NCBI RefSeq assembly: GCF_000513935.1 | Contig: NZ_KI911327.1 | Location: 65,870 to 129,869, forward strand | Origin: Mesorhizobium sp. WSM3626 | Lineage (GTDB): Bacteria > Pseudomonadota > Alphaproteobacteria > Rhizobiales > Rhizobiaceae | Direction: 5' to 3' | Length of the DNA stretch: 64,000 nucleotides | Part shown: positions 1-8,484 of the stretch, piece after piece | Numbering within the stretch: position 1 is the first letter of the stretch | How the letters are laid out: each line of letters starts with the position of its first letter | Notes under the pieces: generated by a model | What the model saw: only the letters and a program-made list of their open reading frames with translations | The model's database searches: none | Told to the model about the DNA's origin: nothing | Program-made: the position numbers and the translations under genes

Positions 1-135
1 GTCGACACGGTGCTTGGCGAATTCCTGTTCAAGAACCGGGGCAAGACGATGCATGTCGCCGGCTCGCTGTCGGGCAATCACTGGAACGGCAACCGTACGG
101 TGCAATTTCGCATTATCGATGCCGCACGGGCGTAG
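1..135 (+). CDS. recJ: Single-stranded-DNA exonuclease RecJ, C-terminal fragment
   Basis: An open frame enters from the left edge and ends with TAG at 133-135, giving the last 44 residues of a protein. The tail contains HVAGSLSGNHWNGN followed by VQFRIIDAARA. This matches the C-terminal OB-fold end of RecJ, the 5'-3' single-strand DNA exonuclease of recombination and mismatch repair, whose members commonly end in a similar 'VQLRI-DAA' strand. The catalytic DHH domains lie outside the window. The call depends on a short tail, so confidence is moderate. Confidence 0.6.
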   Translation, partial: VDTVLGEFLFKNRGKTMHVAGSLSGNHWNGNRTVQFRIIDAARA

Positions 136-377
136 GCGCGCGGCGGAAACCGGGCAATTCAGCCGGCCGGCGCATAACGCAGCAACGCCAAGTTCTGCGT
201 CATCCAGTCCGGCGACATAGCCGTGCAGCTACGTCAATACGGATAGACAATTTGGCCATTGGCGCTTCGCTCCATCTCTCGAACAAGCATAGCCAATTGC
301 AGAATGCGACCTCGGAACGACCGGTCGACTCTCGTTTTCAAAATCCGGGTGGGGAGCGAACAGTCCGCGAAACTGGC

Positions 378-1061
378 CTATTGAACCAAGGTCGCAGAAG
401 TGCCTGTGGAGCCTGTAAGGTTTCGAGCTAGACGCTCAAGGGTTAGCGCCCCCTCATTTAGAGGGTACGGCCCGGCAAGCATACCGTCAAAAACGAAATC
501 GCCTAAACGGGTGTCTACTTGTATTTCGTTGCCAAGTCGCCGAATGATCTCGTCTCGAAGCGCTACAGCGTCAGGCAAAAGTTGTGTTTGCCACTCGTGA
601 CGGTGACGGTCCGACCGAGCGAGCAGTTCTTTTGTATGCGCCTCCCAGGTCTCCCGGTCGGACGTTCTCCGCGTCATGATTCCGGAGTCTTCAGATTTAA
701 ATCTGTTTTGCATCTCTCTCATCTGCAGTGCAACGTCCTCAACCCGGAGCCGCAACTCATGGTCCGTTAGGGCCGACAGATTGGATGTAGATGTCGATGG
801 CGGGGGGAGTTCTCTAACCTGTTGCTGCTGGGTCAGTTCGTGGACCTGAACTTGCTCGACCAGCTTTTCAACTCGGCGAAAGCTAACCTCTGACTCCCCA
901 TGTTTTATATGAAGGTTTGGCAGCAGTCTGGATATCTCGGCGCGAAAAATGTACGCTGAAAACGCAATTGCTGCCGGCCATCCAAGTGAGGCCAATGCCT
1001 GAACAATGGCGGCAGCAAGTCCCCAACCGTTCGTGACTTCTGGCAAAGCTTTCTCCCCCAA
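378..1061 (-). CDS. Hypothetical protein with one N-terminal membrane segment
   Basis: This 227-residue protein is of no family I recognise. A hydrophobic stretch at about residues 14-40 (GLAAAIVQALASLGWPAAIA and on) suggests one membrane anchor. The rest is charged, Gln- and Glu-rich and probably helical or coiled-coil around residues 60-160. The start is TTG at 1059-1061, the first in-frame start after an upstream TAG, with no strong Shine-Dalgarno. Codon use is visibly less GC-biased at third positions than in its neighbours, and non-coding gaps lie on both sides. These features suggest a laterally acquired orphan. It could be a phage- or island-derived remnant. Confidence 0.6.
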   Translation of the reverse strand: MGEKALPEVTNGWGLAAAIVQALASLGWPAAIAFSAYIFRAEISRLLPNLHIKHGESEVSFRRVEKLVEQVQVHELTQQQQVRELPPPSTSTSNLSALTDHELRLRVEDVALQMREMQNRFKSEDSGIMTRRTSDRETWEAHTKELLARSDRHRHEWQTQLLPDAVALRDEIIRRLGNEIQVDTRLGDFVFDGMLAGPYPLNEGALTLERLARNLTGSTGTSATLVQ

Positions 1062-1185
1062 ATGCTTCGCCTACCAAACCACCGAAAACCATCATGGACA
1101 AGCTGACGCCCGTTAAACTTCCCGGTGAGATGCTGTGGGGCAAAAATAGCTCAAGAGCGTCAATGATTTCTCGAACGAATGCAGT

Positions 1186-2160
1186 CTAGGCGAGAACCGT
1201 CTGCAGCCGCGTCAGTTCGCCGATCTGCGCCATCGTGGCCTGATAGCCGAGCTGGATCGCCTCGTCGGCCCTGTGGAATTCGGTGAGGCCGATATGGCTG
1301 AGCTTGGGCTGCAGCGACATGTCGGGCGGATCGCCGGCAAGCCTCGCCCGTGAAATGCGGTCCTGGATGATGTTGAAGGCTTCCACCATCACGCCGGTGA
1401 TGCCCAGGCGCGTCTGGTGCGATTGGTGCTGGGAATTGACCTGGCCGGGCCTTGGCGCATCCTTTTCGATAACCAGCTCGCCGGCACTGTGTTTGATCAC
1501 GGCGGCGCGGCCGAACAGGTCGTAGTGGAGGTTGACCGCCACGACGAGCGGCTGCTCGTAGGCGCGGCAGACCGAAACGGGCACCGGATTGACCAGCGCT
1601 CCGTCGACCAGCACGCGGCCGTTGCAATCGACCGGCTCGAACACGCCCGGCAGCGCGTAGGACGCGCGCATGGCCGTGATCAGCGAGCCGCTCGACAGCC
1701 AGATCTCGTGGCCGGTGCGGATTTCCGACGCGACGCAGACAAATGGCTTGGGCAGATCGTCGAAGCGGATACCAGCCACGTGCTCGCGCAGGCGCGCGTC
1801 CAGCTTCATGCCGCCGAAGAGGCCGCTGCCGCGCAGGTTGAGATCGAGCAGGCCGAAGATGCGCCGCCTTGTGAGGCTCCGGGCGAACTCTTCCAGCTCA
1901 TTCAGTTTGCCGGCGAGATAACAGCCGCCAACCAGGGCACCGATCGAGGTGCCGGCGATCATGGAAACCTCGATGCCGGCTTCATCGAGCGCCCGCAGCA
2001 CGCCGATATGAGCCCAGCCTCTGGCGCAACCGCCGCCGAGCGCGAGCGAAATGCCGGTTTTCTTTGGAGATTTTGTCGCGGATGCGCCGCCGGCCGAGGA
2101 CAGGCCGTTGGCCTCCCTGACATCTGGTCTGTTAGGCAATGACGCCCATTCGAGCATCAT
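1186..2160 (-). CDS. Patatin-like phospholipase (RssA-type)
   Basis: This 324-residue protein has the patatin serine-hydrolase fold. The oxyanion-hole segment GGGCARGWAHIG lies near residues 42-53. The nucleophile elbow GTSIG is at 70-74 (Ser72), and the catalytic aspartate sits in DGALVNPVPVS (Asp186). Together these form the Ser-Asp dyad of bacterial patatins, which cleave acyl esters of phospholipids. No signal peptide is visible, so a cytoplasmic or membrane-surface location is likely. The ATG at 2158-2160 follows an AAGGGAGATC ribosome site. Length fits the RssA/YchK group. The in vivo substrate cannot be told from sequence. Confidence 0.88.
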   Translation of the reverse strand: MMLEWASLPNRPDVREANGLSSAGGASATKSPKKTGISLALGGGCARGWAHIGVLRALDEAGIEVSMIAGTSIGALVGGCYLAGKLNELEEFARSLTRRRIFGLLDLNLRGSGLFGGMKLDARLREHVAGIRFDDLPKPFVCVASEIRTGHEIWLSSGSLITAMRASYALPGVFEPVDCNGRVLVDGALVNPVPVSVCRAYEQPLVVAVNLHYDLFGRAAVIKHSAGELVIEKDAPRPGQVNSQHQSHQTRLGITGVMVEAFNIIQDRISRARLAGDPPDMSLQPKLSHIGLTEFHRADEAIQLGYQATMAQIGELTRLQTVLA

Positions 2161-2240
2161 GATCTCCCTTGTCCCAGGCTACTATACGGATGGGCCGTAT
2201 CGAAATGATGAATCTATGTGATCGGTGTGAGGCAGAAGGT

Positions 2241-2702
2241 TCAAGCTGATGGCTTTCGATAGGTGTTTTCCGCATCGAACAGCGGCTTGCTGCCGTCGTC
2301 GACAAGCGTCCCCTTGCCGTCGATCAGCCCCACCGTCCGATAAAAGCATGAACGCCGGCCAGTGTGACAAGTTGCGTCGTGGCCCAACACTTTGACGCGC
2401 AACCACATGGCGTCCTGGTCACAATCCGTGAGCATCTCGACGACACGCTGGAAATTGCCCGAGGTTTCGCCCTTCTTCCAGAGTGCGTTGCGCGAGCGCG
2501 ACCAGTAATGGGCAATGCCGGTCTCCAGCGTCAGCGCCAGCGCCTGCGCATTCATATGCGCAACCATCAGCAGCATGCCGTCGGCGGCATCGGTTACGAC
2601 GACGGTGACAAGACCAGCGGCATCGAAGCGCGGCGAGAACACCGTGCCTTCTTCCAGGATATTCTTGTCCGAGGGAGCTTTCGGAAATTCCAGTGCCGAC
2701 AT
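2241..2702 (-). CDS. hisI: Phosphoribosyl-AMP cyclohydrolase
   Basis: This 153-residue enzyme opens the adenine ring of phosphoribosyl-AMP, the third step of histidine synthesis. The HisI metal-binding features are present: CDQDAMWLRV carries the magnesium-binding aspartates, and HDATCHTGRRSCFYR carries the zinc-binding cysteines. The monofunctional form without a fused HisE domain is usual in alphaproteobacteria. The ATG at 2700-2702 gives the conserved length; longer open frame upstream belongs to another reading frame of folE. It lies 41 bases downstream of folE on the same strand, and the two are probably co-transcribed. Confidence 0.95.
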   Translation of the reverse strand: MSALEFPKAPSDKNILEEGTVFSPRFDAAGLVTVVVTDAADGMLLMVAHMNAQALALTLETGIAHYWSRSRNALWKKGETSGNFQRVVEMLTDCDQDAMWLRVKVLGHDATCHTGRRSCFYRTVGLIDGKGTLVDDGSKPLFDAENTYRKPSA

Positions 2703-2743
2703 TGCCGGTCCATTTTCCTGTTGACCGTGACGTCGGCAGGGGC

Positions 2744-3379
2744 TTACGCCCTGCCGCCGCGCACCATGGTGACAAAACGAACCTGCTCTTCGGGCGTATC
2801 CTTGAAAACGCCGGTGAAGGTGGAGGTCAGCGTGGTTGAGCCCTGCTTGCGGATGCCGCGCATGGCCATGCACATGTGCTCGGCCTCGATCATCACCGCA
2901 ACGCCGCGCGGGTTGAGCACGTCCTGGATGACACCGGCAATCTGCGCGGTCAACGCTTCCTGCGTCTGCAGCCGATGGGCGAAGATATCGACGACGCGCG
3001 CGATCTTGGACAGGCCGACGACCTTGCCGTCGGGCAGATAGCCGACATGCGCCTTGCCGATGATCGGCACCATGTGGTGCTCGCAATGCGAATGGAACTG
3101 GATGTCCTTGACGATCACGAGATCGTCGTAGCCGGCGACCTCCTCGAAAGTACGGCCAAGCTCCTCGGCTGGGCACATATCGTAGCCGCCGAACATTTCA
3201 CGGAACGCCTTGGCCACCCGCTTGGGGGTATCGATCAAACCCTCGCGATCCGGGTTGTCGCCGGTCCAGCGCAGCAATGTGCGCACGGCGGCCTCGACTT
3301 CGGCCTCGCTCGGGCGGTCGGTGACCGGCTTTTCCATATAGGCCGACTGGGGCATGAGTTTCTTGATGACGGCATCCAT
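2744..3379 (-). CDS. folE: GTP cyclohydrolase I
   Basis: This 211-residue enzyme converts GTP to dihydroneopterin triphosphate, the first step of folate synthesis. The family signature is clear: the zinc-binding motif HSHCEHHMVPI, KIARVVDIFAHRLQTQE in the pterin site, and EAEHMCMAMRGIRKQG with the second zinc cysteine. The start chosen is the ATG at 3377-3379, beginning MDAVIKKLMPQS; in-frame sequence further upstream is low-complexity and not conserved-looking. Its 5' end faces the NifU-like gene across a 240-base divergent intergenic region. hisI follows on the same strand. Confidence 0.95.
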   Translation of the reverse strand: MDAVIKKLMPQSAYMEKPVTDRPSEAEVEAAVRTLLRWTGDNPDREGLIDTPKRVAKAFREMFGGYDMCPAEELGRTFEEVAGYDDLVIVKDIQFHSHCEHHMVPIIGKAHVGYLPDGKVVGLSKIARVVDIFAHRLQTQEALTAQIAGVIQDVLNPRGVAVMIEAEHMCMAMRGIRKQGSTTLTSTFTGVFKDTPEEQVRFVTMVRGGRA

Positions 3380-3516
3380 AAAAGGCGTCTCCCGTAGTCC
3401 CTCTCTCAGGAGGAACGAGTTGAACGGACCACGACCTTTCGGTGTCGGAAACTCGCCCCGTTTCCAGCCCCGTAAGCGGCGTGAACTTCCCGGCAAGGAC
3501 AGTGGCTCTCGCCGCC

Positions 3517-3545
3517 TTGTCGATACCGGACTGCCAGCATTATAT
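3517..3545 (+). promoter_or_regulatory. Candidate sigma-70 promoter for the NifU-like gene
   Basis: TTGTCG (3517-3522) and TTATAT (3540-3545) are separated by 17 bases, close to the alphaproteobacterial housekeeping pattern of TTGAC and a CTATAT-like box. The site lies 75 bases before the ATG at 3620 in the folE divergent region. This is a match by eye only. Confidence 0.4.
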
Positions 3546-3619
3546 ATGGTCGTGCCGGGCGAATGAAAGACGCAACAACGGCAATCGCTGTTTGCTTGGC
3601 GGCGACGGATTGGAAAATA

Positions 3620-4066
3620 ATGATCAACGACGTCTACAACGCGAAAATTCTCGGTTTTGCCGGAAACATCGCCCGCATCGGCCGGCTCGATCATCCCGAC
3701 GCGACCGCGAAGGCGCATTCCAAGCTGTGCGGGTCGACCGTTACCGTCGACCTCAAGATGGAGGACGGCGTGGTCACCGACTTCGCCCACGACGTGAAAG
3801 CCTGCGCGCTCGGACAGGCATCGTCCTCGATCATGGCGCAACATGTCGTCGGCGCCAGTGCCGAGGAATTGCGCGCGGTGCGCGAGACCATGCTGAAGAT
3901 GCTGAAGGAAAACGGCGCGCCACCCGAAGGACGCTTCGCCGACCTCGGCTATTTGGAGCCGGTGCGCGACTACAAGGCGCGCCATGCGTCGACCATGCTG
4001 ACCTTCGACGCCGTGGTCGACGCCATCGGCCAGATCGAAAAGAAGCGCGCAGACGAAGCGGCCTGA
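3620..4066 (+). CDS. NifU/IscU-like iron-sulfur scaffold protein
   Basis: This 148-residue protein has the IscU/NifU N-terminal fold. Two of the three expected cluster cysteines are visible: Cys37 in KLCGSTVTV and Cys62 in VKACALGQASSSIM. At the place of the third (the HCS motif of IscU) it reads RHAST, with Ala123 instead of cysteine. It may therefore bind a cluster differently or serve another role. The ATG at 3620 was preferred over upstream starts because the conserved NDVYNAKIL segment begins there. It is divergent from folE, a pairing I recall from other Rhizobiales. Confidence 0.8.
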   Translation: MINDVYNAKILGFAGNIARIGRLDHPDATAKAHSKLCGSTVTVDLKMEDGVVTDFAHDVKACALGQASSSIMAQHVVGASAEELRAVRETMLKMLKENGAPPEGRFADLGYLEPVRDYKARHASTMLTFDAVVDAIGQIEKKRADEAA

Positions 4067-4108
4067 GCGTGGGCTTTGACCTTACGGTTATTGCATAAGT
4101 GATCGGCC

Positions 4109-4267
4109 GTGCCCTGGCGGGACCCGCCCGCCGTGGCCGCCCATTATGATTTGTGGCGCGACATCGTCGTCACATTCAACCCGGCAGACGATCCGGCGGC
4201 GGGACATCCGCCTCTGGACGTCAACGACCTCGATAAACTTCTCGAAAAATACAAGAAGGCAAAGTAG
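4109..4267 (+). CDS. Possible small hypothetical protein (52 aa)
   Basis: A short frame with a GTG start at 4109 encodes 52 residues containing YDLWRDIVVTFNPADDPA and ending DLDKLLEKYKKAK. Third codon positions are G/C-rich, as in neighbouring real genes, and the stop at 4265-4267 falls in the gap before the convergent panC. No family is recognised. It may be a genuine small protein or the remnant of a longer gene. Confidence 0.35.
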   Translation: MPWRDPPAVAAHYDLWRDIVVTFNPADDPAAGHPPLDVNDLDKLLEKYKKAK

Positions 4268-4317
4268 CCGGATCCTGCCAGGCAGCGGCTCAGGCCGGAG
4301 CTTTCAGCGCGCGCCGA

Positions 4318-5169
4318 TCAGGCGGTGGGAACTTCCACATTGTCGATCAGCCTGGTTTTTCCCAGCCAGGCGGCAGCGAGAACGCGGCCCGCTCGGTCGT
4401 GCCGCCATGGCGTAAGTGTCAGGCTTTCGCGGGCCTTGACGTAATCGACCTTCTGGAAGCCGGCCGCGATCAGGGCGCGGCTTGCGTTGGCGATCGTTTC
4501 CTCTTGACCGGCGCCCGCCGCCAGCGCCGCCGCCGCCTTGCGCAGGATAAGGTTGAGCTGGCGCGCGATCCGGAGTTCGGCTTCATCGAGATAGGCGTTG
4601 CGCGACGACATGGCGAGGCCATGCGCATCGCGTATGGTCGGCGCGCCGATGACTTCGACAGGCAGGTCGAGGTCGCGGCAAAGCTGCCTGACGACGCAAA
4701 GCTGCTGATAATCCTTTTCGCCAAAGATGGCGACGTCGGGTGCAGCCTGCAGGAGAAGCTTGGCCACCACGGTGGCGACGCCGTCGAAAAAGCTGGGGCG
4801 AAAGTCCGTTTCGAGCCCGGCTGACGGGCCGCCGACCGAGATTCTCGTGGCAAAACCGGCGGGATACATCTCCCTGACATCAGGCGTGAAGGCAAGATCT
4901 GCCTTGGCCGTCGCCAGCATGTCGAGGTCGCGCGCCAACTGGCGCGGGTACTTGTCGAGATCCTCGCTCGGCGCGAACTGCGTCGGATTGACGAAGATCG
5001 ACACCACGCAGCGATCCGCTCTTTCGAGCGCGATCTTGATCAGCGAAAGATGCCCTTCATGCAGTGCGCCCATGGTCGGCACCAAGGCGATGCGCAGCCC
5101 ATCGCGCCGCCAGTCGCTAATTCGCGCGCGAAGTGCGGCAACGCTGTCGACCATGTCGGGCCGGCTCAT
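4318..5169 (-). CDS. panC: Pantoate--beta-alanine ligase
   Basis: This 283-residue enzyme joins pantoate and beta-alanine with ATP to form pantothenate, the precursor of coenzyme A. The nucleotidyl-transferase signature PTMGALHEGHLSLI is near residues 31-44, with the HxGH element. Other family motifs are FVNPTQFAP, FGEKDYQQL, and the KMSKS-like loop MSSRNAYL. The ATG at 5167-5169 overlaps the panB stop by four bases (ATGA), so panB and panC are translationally coupled. Length is normal for the family. Confidence 0.96.
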   Translation of the reverse strand: MSRPDMVDSVAALRARISDWRRDGLRIALVPTMGALHEGHLSLIKIALERADRCVVSIFVNPTQFAPSEDLDKYPRQLARDLDMLATAKADLAFTPDVREMYPAGFATRISVGGPSAGLETDFRPSFFDGVATVVAKLLLQAAPDVAIFGEKDYQQLCVVRQLCRDLDLPVEVIGAPTIRDAHGLAMSSRNAYLDEAELRIARQLNLILRKAAAALAAGAGQEETIANASRALIAAGFQKVDYVKARESLTLTPWRHDRAGRVLAAAWLGKTRLIDNVEVPTA

Positions 5170-6008
5170 GATTCATCCCCGCCATTTGTTCTCGAGAAGA
5201 CGTGGGTGGGGCCGGGGAAATCGCGGTCCCGCACCTCCGATGCATAGCGCTCGGCGGCATGCTCGATCACACTGCGCAGGTCGGCATATTGCTTGACGAA
5301 TTTAGGCACGCGATCGACTGTTAGCCCGACCATGTCGTCGATGACCAGGATCTGGCCGTCGCACTCGCCGCTGGCGCCGATGCCAATCGTTGGAATGGCG
5401 ATGCGGCGGGTGATGTCCGCGGCGACCGTCTCTATCGTTCCTTCGATGACCAGGGAAAACGCACCGGCCTTCTCGACCGCGCTCGCGTCGGCGATCAGGG
5501 CGGCCACATTCTCGTCCGTGCGACCCTTGATCTTGTAGCCGCCATCCTTTTCCACCGATTGCGGCTGGAGGCCGATATGGCCCATGACCGGGATATCGGC
5601 GGCCACGATCGCCGCGATCTGAGCGGCCATGTCGACGCCCCCCTCGAGTTTCACCGCCTGGCAGCCGCTCTCGCCGACGATGCGCCGCGCCGAGGCCACG
5701 GCCTGCGCGGCTGAATCCTCATAAGTGCCGGCCGGCATGTCGACGACGACGCAGGCCTTGGCCGAGCCCCGCATCACGGCTTGGCCGTGCGCGATCATCA
5801 TCTCCAGCGAGGCGCCCAGCGTCGTCTCATGGCCATGCAGGACCATGGCGACGCTGTCGCCGACCAGGAGCAGGTCGACATAGGGATCGAGCAGGCGGGC
5901 GATCGGGTAGGTGTAGGCGGTGAGGCAGACGATCGGCGTGCCGCCCTTGCGACGGCGAATCAGGTCGGCGCCGATGCGGATATCGGTGGTCGGCAATTGC
6001 GTGGCCAA
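5166..6008 (-). CDS. panB: 3-methyl-2-oxobutanoate hydroxymethyltransferase
   Basis: This enzyme of about 280 residues makes ketopantoate from 2-oxoisovalerate and methylenetetrahydrofolate, the first committed step of pantothenate synthesis. Family motifs include LTAYTYPIARLLD, LLVGDSVAMVLHG (metal-binding Asp), VKLEGG, GHIGLQPQS and PTIGIGA. I chose the TTG at 6006-6008. It begins MATQLPTTDIRIGADL, matching the normal N-terminus, and is preceded by AAGGAGG at the right distance. Sequence upstream in the same frame is low-complexity. It overlaps panC by the ATGA junction. Confidence 0.93.
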   Translation of the reverse strand: MATQLPTTDIRIGADLIRRRKGGTPIVCLTAYTYPIARLLDPYVDLLLVGDSVAMVLHGHETTLGASLEMMIAHGQAVMRGSAKACVVVDMPAGTYEDSAAQAVASARRIVGESGCQAVKLEGGVDMAAQIAAIVAADIPVMGHIGLQPQSVEKDGGYKIKGRTDENVAALIADASAVEKAGAFSLVIEGTIETVAADITRRIAIPTIGIGASGECDGQILVIDDMVGLTVDRVPKFVKQYADLRSVIEHAAERYASEVRDRDFPGPTHVFSRTNGGDES

Positions 6009-6236
6009 TCGTCGCCTCCTTCTACCCCCGGCCGGATAGGATTTCCATATGGGCGCGCAGAGCTTTAGAAAGAGCGGCAAGGCTTGGCAAGCGCGCATCC
6101 GGCCACCCCTTGGGATCACAGGCTTGTGTCGGGCCCTGGCGCGCCATTTGCGCGCTCCCCGTGGCAAAACCCTTGCCTTCCCGAAGGCCTGACGCCATAA
6201 GCAGGAAACGGGCGCCGCCAGCGCGAGGGTTCTGAG

Positions 6237-6635
6237 ATGAAGACTTTCCTGACGCAGTTTTTCACCTGGTGGAACAGCCAGACGCTGGGAACGCGCCTGC
6301 ACACCTGGCGGTACGGCAAGGAAGTCGGCCAGGACGAGGCCGGCAATGTCTATTACGAAGGCGGCATCGATTCGGAAGGCCGCACGCGTCGCTGGGTCAT
6401 CTACCGCAACTATTCAGAAGCCTCGGCCATCCCGCCTGGCTGGCACGGCTGGATTCACCATCGGGTCGATGTCGCTCCCCCTAGCGATGACTACAGGCCG
6501 CGCGACTGGCAAAAGCCGCATTTACCCAATCTGACCGGCACGCCAGCGGCCTATCGTCCGAAGGGCTCGCTGCTGACCAATCAACATCGCCCGCAGGTCA
6601 CCGGCGATTACGACGCATGGACGCCGGGGTCGTAA
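6237..6635 (+). CDS. NADH:ubiquinone oxidoreductase accessory subunit, NDUFA12 family
   Basis: This 132-residue protein carries the NDUFA12/B17.2 signature: FTWWNSQTLGTRLHTWRYG, then GNVYYEG, RRWVIYRNYSEASAIPPGWH and GWIHHRVD. In alphaproteobacteria, as in mitochondria, this subunit sits on the peripheral arm of respiratory complex I at the cytoplasmic membrane face. The ATG at 6237 gives the expected length. It is followed 131 bases later by the DUF2155 gene in the same direction. Its separation from the main nuo operon is normal for this subunit. Confidence 0.93.
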   Translation: MKTFLTQFFTWWNSQTLGTRLHTWRYGKEVGQDEAGNVYYEGGIDSEGRTRRWVIYRNYSEASAIPPGWHGWIHHRVDVAPPSDDYRPRDWQKPHLPNLTGTPAAYRPKGSLLTNQHRPQVTGDYDAWTPGS

Positions 6636-6766
6636 CGGCGCGGGTTGTAAGGTGCAGGCCGGTCCTTTATCGCCACAATTGGTGTTTAGCTGCTTGCTGA
6701 TCAGAAAACGGCGACTAGCCTTGGCGATCGACGGAATCACCTGGGCGCAACCACCGGTACCCCTGC

Positions 6767-7384
6767 ATGAGCTTTTTCAACCGGATATCGACAGGCGGCC
6801 TGACGCTAGCCGCCAGCCTCGTCGTCAGCACCGTCGCCTTTTCGGCTTCGCCCGCACCTGCACCCGCCGCTCCGGCGCCGACGGCGCCCGCGGGATCGGA
6901 TCGCATCACCAACCCGGTCGCCGAGTTCGCTGGCATCGACAAGATCACCGGCCGCATCATTACTTTTGATGTCTATATCGACGAGACTGTGCAGTTCGGC
7001 GCCCTGCAGGTTACGCCACGCGTCTGCTATTCCCGGCCGGAGAACGAAGAGCCGAAGACCGACTCCTTCGTCGAGGTGGACGAGATCACGCTCGACCGCA
7101 AGATCCGCCGCATCTTCACTGGCTGGATGTTCGCCGAAAGCCCGGGTCTCAATGCCGTCGAACATGCCGTCTATGACGTCTGGTTGAAGGCGTGCAAGCA
7201 GAAGTCGGATGTGCCGGCGCCCGATGCTGGCAAGAGTGGTGCGACCAAGGCCGACGGGGCGAAAACCGACGCTTCGAAGCCAGTCGCAACCCAGTCTGCC
7301 TCGGCCAAGCCAAAGCCTACGGTCAGTCCGGACGCGGCACAGCCCGACGACGCCGCGGAACCGGATACGACGGACAACAACTGA
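6767..7384 (+). CDS. Secreted DUF2155 protein
   Basis: This 205-residue protein has a signal peptide at about residues 1-28, cut near FSASPAP, then an Ala/Pro linker. The DUF2155 domain spans about residues 45-140, with KITGRIITFDVYIDETVQFG, TPRVCYSRPENEEP, and a GWMFAESPGLNAVEHAVYDVW motif. The two cysteines in the domain could pair in the periplasm. The C-terminal 60 residues are Lys/Ala/Asp-rich and low-complexity. The biochemical role of DUF2155 is unknown. Adjacency to NDUFA12 is a recurring alphaproteobacterial arrangement. Confidence 0.85.
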   Translation: MSFFNRISTGGLTLAASLVVSTVAFSASPAPAPAAPAPTAPAGSDRITNPVAEFAGIDKITGRIITFDVYIDETVQFGALQVTPRVCYSRPENEEPKTDSFVEVDEITLDRKIRRIFTGWMFAESPGLNAVEHAVYDVWLKACKQKSDVPAPDAGKSGATKADGAKTDASKPVATQSASAKPKPTVSPDAAQPDDAAEPDTTDNN

Positions 7385-7447
7385 TCTCTTGGAACCGCCA
7401 TGGCTGGCGCGCGTTGGACCATCACCACACGCGTGGAGGACACGCCA

Positions 7448-7831
7448 ATGTCGGACAGCAAGCGGATCATGGCCAACAAGGCCGAGTTGCTGGAACTCGA
7501 AAAAGGGTTCTGGACCGGTGACGCTGCCTATTATGCTGCCAATGTCGACACCGAATGCCTTGTGGCGTTTCCGCAGATGGCACAGGCGATGGACAATGCC
7601 GATCTGGCCAAGACCGCAACCAAACCCAACCGCTGGCGCGACCTCGACATCGAGCTCAAGGGAATAATCGAACCCGGTAGCGATATCGTCATGCTGACTT
7701 ACGAAGCGCGCGCTACGAGGGAAAATGGCGAGCCCTATGCAGCGCTGGTCAGCACCGGCTACGTCCATCGCGCCAACGGCTGGAAGATGATGTTCCATGC
7801 GCAGACGCCGCTCGCGGCCACCGCCAAATAG
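7448..7831 (+). CDS. SnoaL/NTF2-like DUF4440-type protein
   Basis: This 127-residue protein looks like a small alpha+beta cone of the NTF2 superfamily. It has an N-terminal helix with ELLELEKGFWTGDAAYYAAN, then ECLVAFP, a middle strand DIVMLTYEARATRENG and a final VHRANGWKMMFHAQTPL. Such proteins are often ligand-binding or isomerase-like stress proteins. No catalytic assignment is possible. The ATG at 7448 follows a GTGGAGGAC ribosome site; an upstream ATG at 7400 is less likely. It converges on aat. Confidence 0.65.
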   Translation: MSDSKRIMANKAELLELEKGFWTGDAAYYAANVDTECLVAFPQMAQAMDNADLAKTATKPNRWRDLDIELKGIIEPGSDIVMLTYEARATRENGEPYAALVSTGYVHRANGWKMMFHAQTPLAATAK

Positions 7832-7841
7832 GCCTTGATCC

Positions 7842-8459
7842 CTACGGAAAAAAGACCGCTTCACCTTTCAGCGCGTCGGCCAGCATCTTTTCGTATTTGC
7901 CGCGCGGCACGTCGACGGCGCCGAAGCGCTTGAGGTGTTCGGTGGTGAACTGCGTATCGAGCAGCGCGAAGCCCCGAGCCTTCAGGCGCTCGACGAGATG
8001 CACCAGGCAGGTCTTCGACGCGTCCGTCTCCTTGGAAAACATGCTTTCGCCGAAAAACACCCGCCCCAGCGAGACTCCATAGAGCCCGCCGACCAGACGC
8101 CCCTCGCGCCAGGCTTCGACCGAATGGCAGTGCCCCATACGGTGCAACTGCACGTAGGCCTCGCGGATCGGCGCATTGATCCAGGTCGAGCGGCGCTCTT
8201 CGCGCTTCTCGGCACAACCGTCGATCGTCGCCTCGAAATCGAAATCGAAACGAATTTCGAATGCGTGCTTGCGGATCGTCTTCTTCAGGCTTCTGGGTGT
8301 GTGAAAACCTGTGAGCGGGATGATGCCGCGCGTCTCCGGCCGCACCCAGAAGACCTCCGGATCACCAGCACTCTCGGCCATCGGAAAGACGCCCGAGGCG
8401 TATGCCTTGAGCAGAAGGTCGGTGGGAATGCGATAGCCTGGCGCGTAGGGTCGGGTCAT
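7842..8459 (-). CDS. aat: Leucyl/phenylalanyl-tRNA--protein transferase
   Basis: This 205-residue enzyme moves Leu or Phe from its tRNA to proteins with N-terminal Arg or Lys, marking them for the ClpS/ClpAP N-end rule pathway. Motifs include YASGVFPMAE, EVFWVRPETRGIIPL, WINAPIREAYVQLHRMGHCHSVEAW, GGLYGVSLGRVFFGESMFS, and DTQFTTEHLKRFGA near the end. Length is typical. It is the last gene of the minus-strand run aroQ-accB-accC-aat, 25 bases after accC. Confidence 0.95.
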   Translation of the reverse strand: MTRPYAPGYRIPTDLLLKAYASGVFPMAESAGDPEVFWVRPETRGIIPLTGFHTPRSLKKTIRKHAFEIRFDFDFEATIDGCAEKREERRSTWINAPIREAYVQLHRMGHCHSVEAWREGRLVGGLYGVSLGRVFFGESMFSKETDASKTCLVHLVERLKARGFALLDTQFTTEHLKRFGAVDVPRGKYEKMLADALKGEAVFFP

Positions 8460-8484
8460 CGCGTCATCATAGCGCTAAGTTGGG

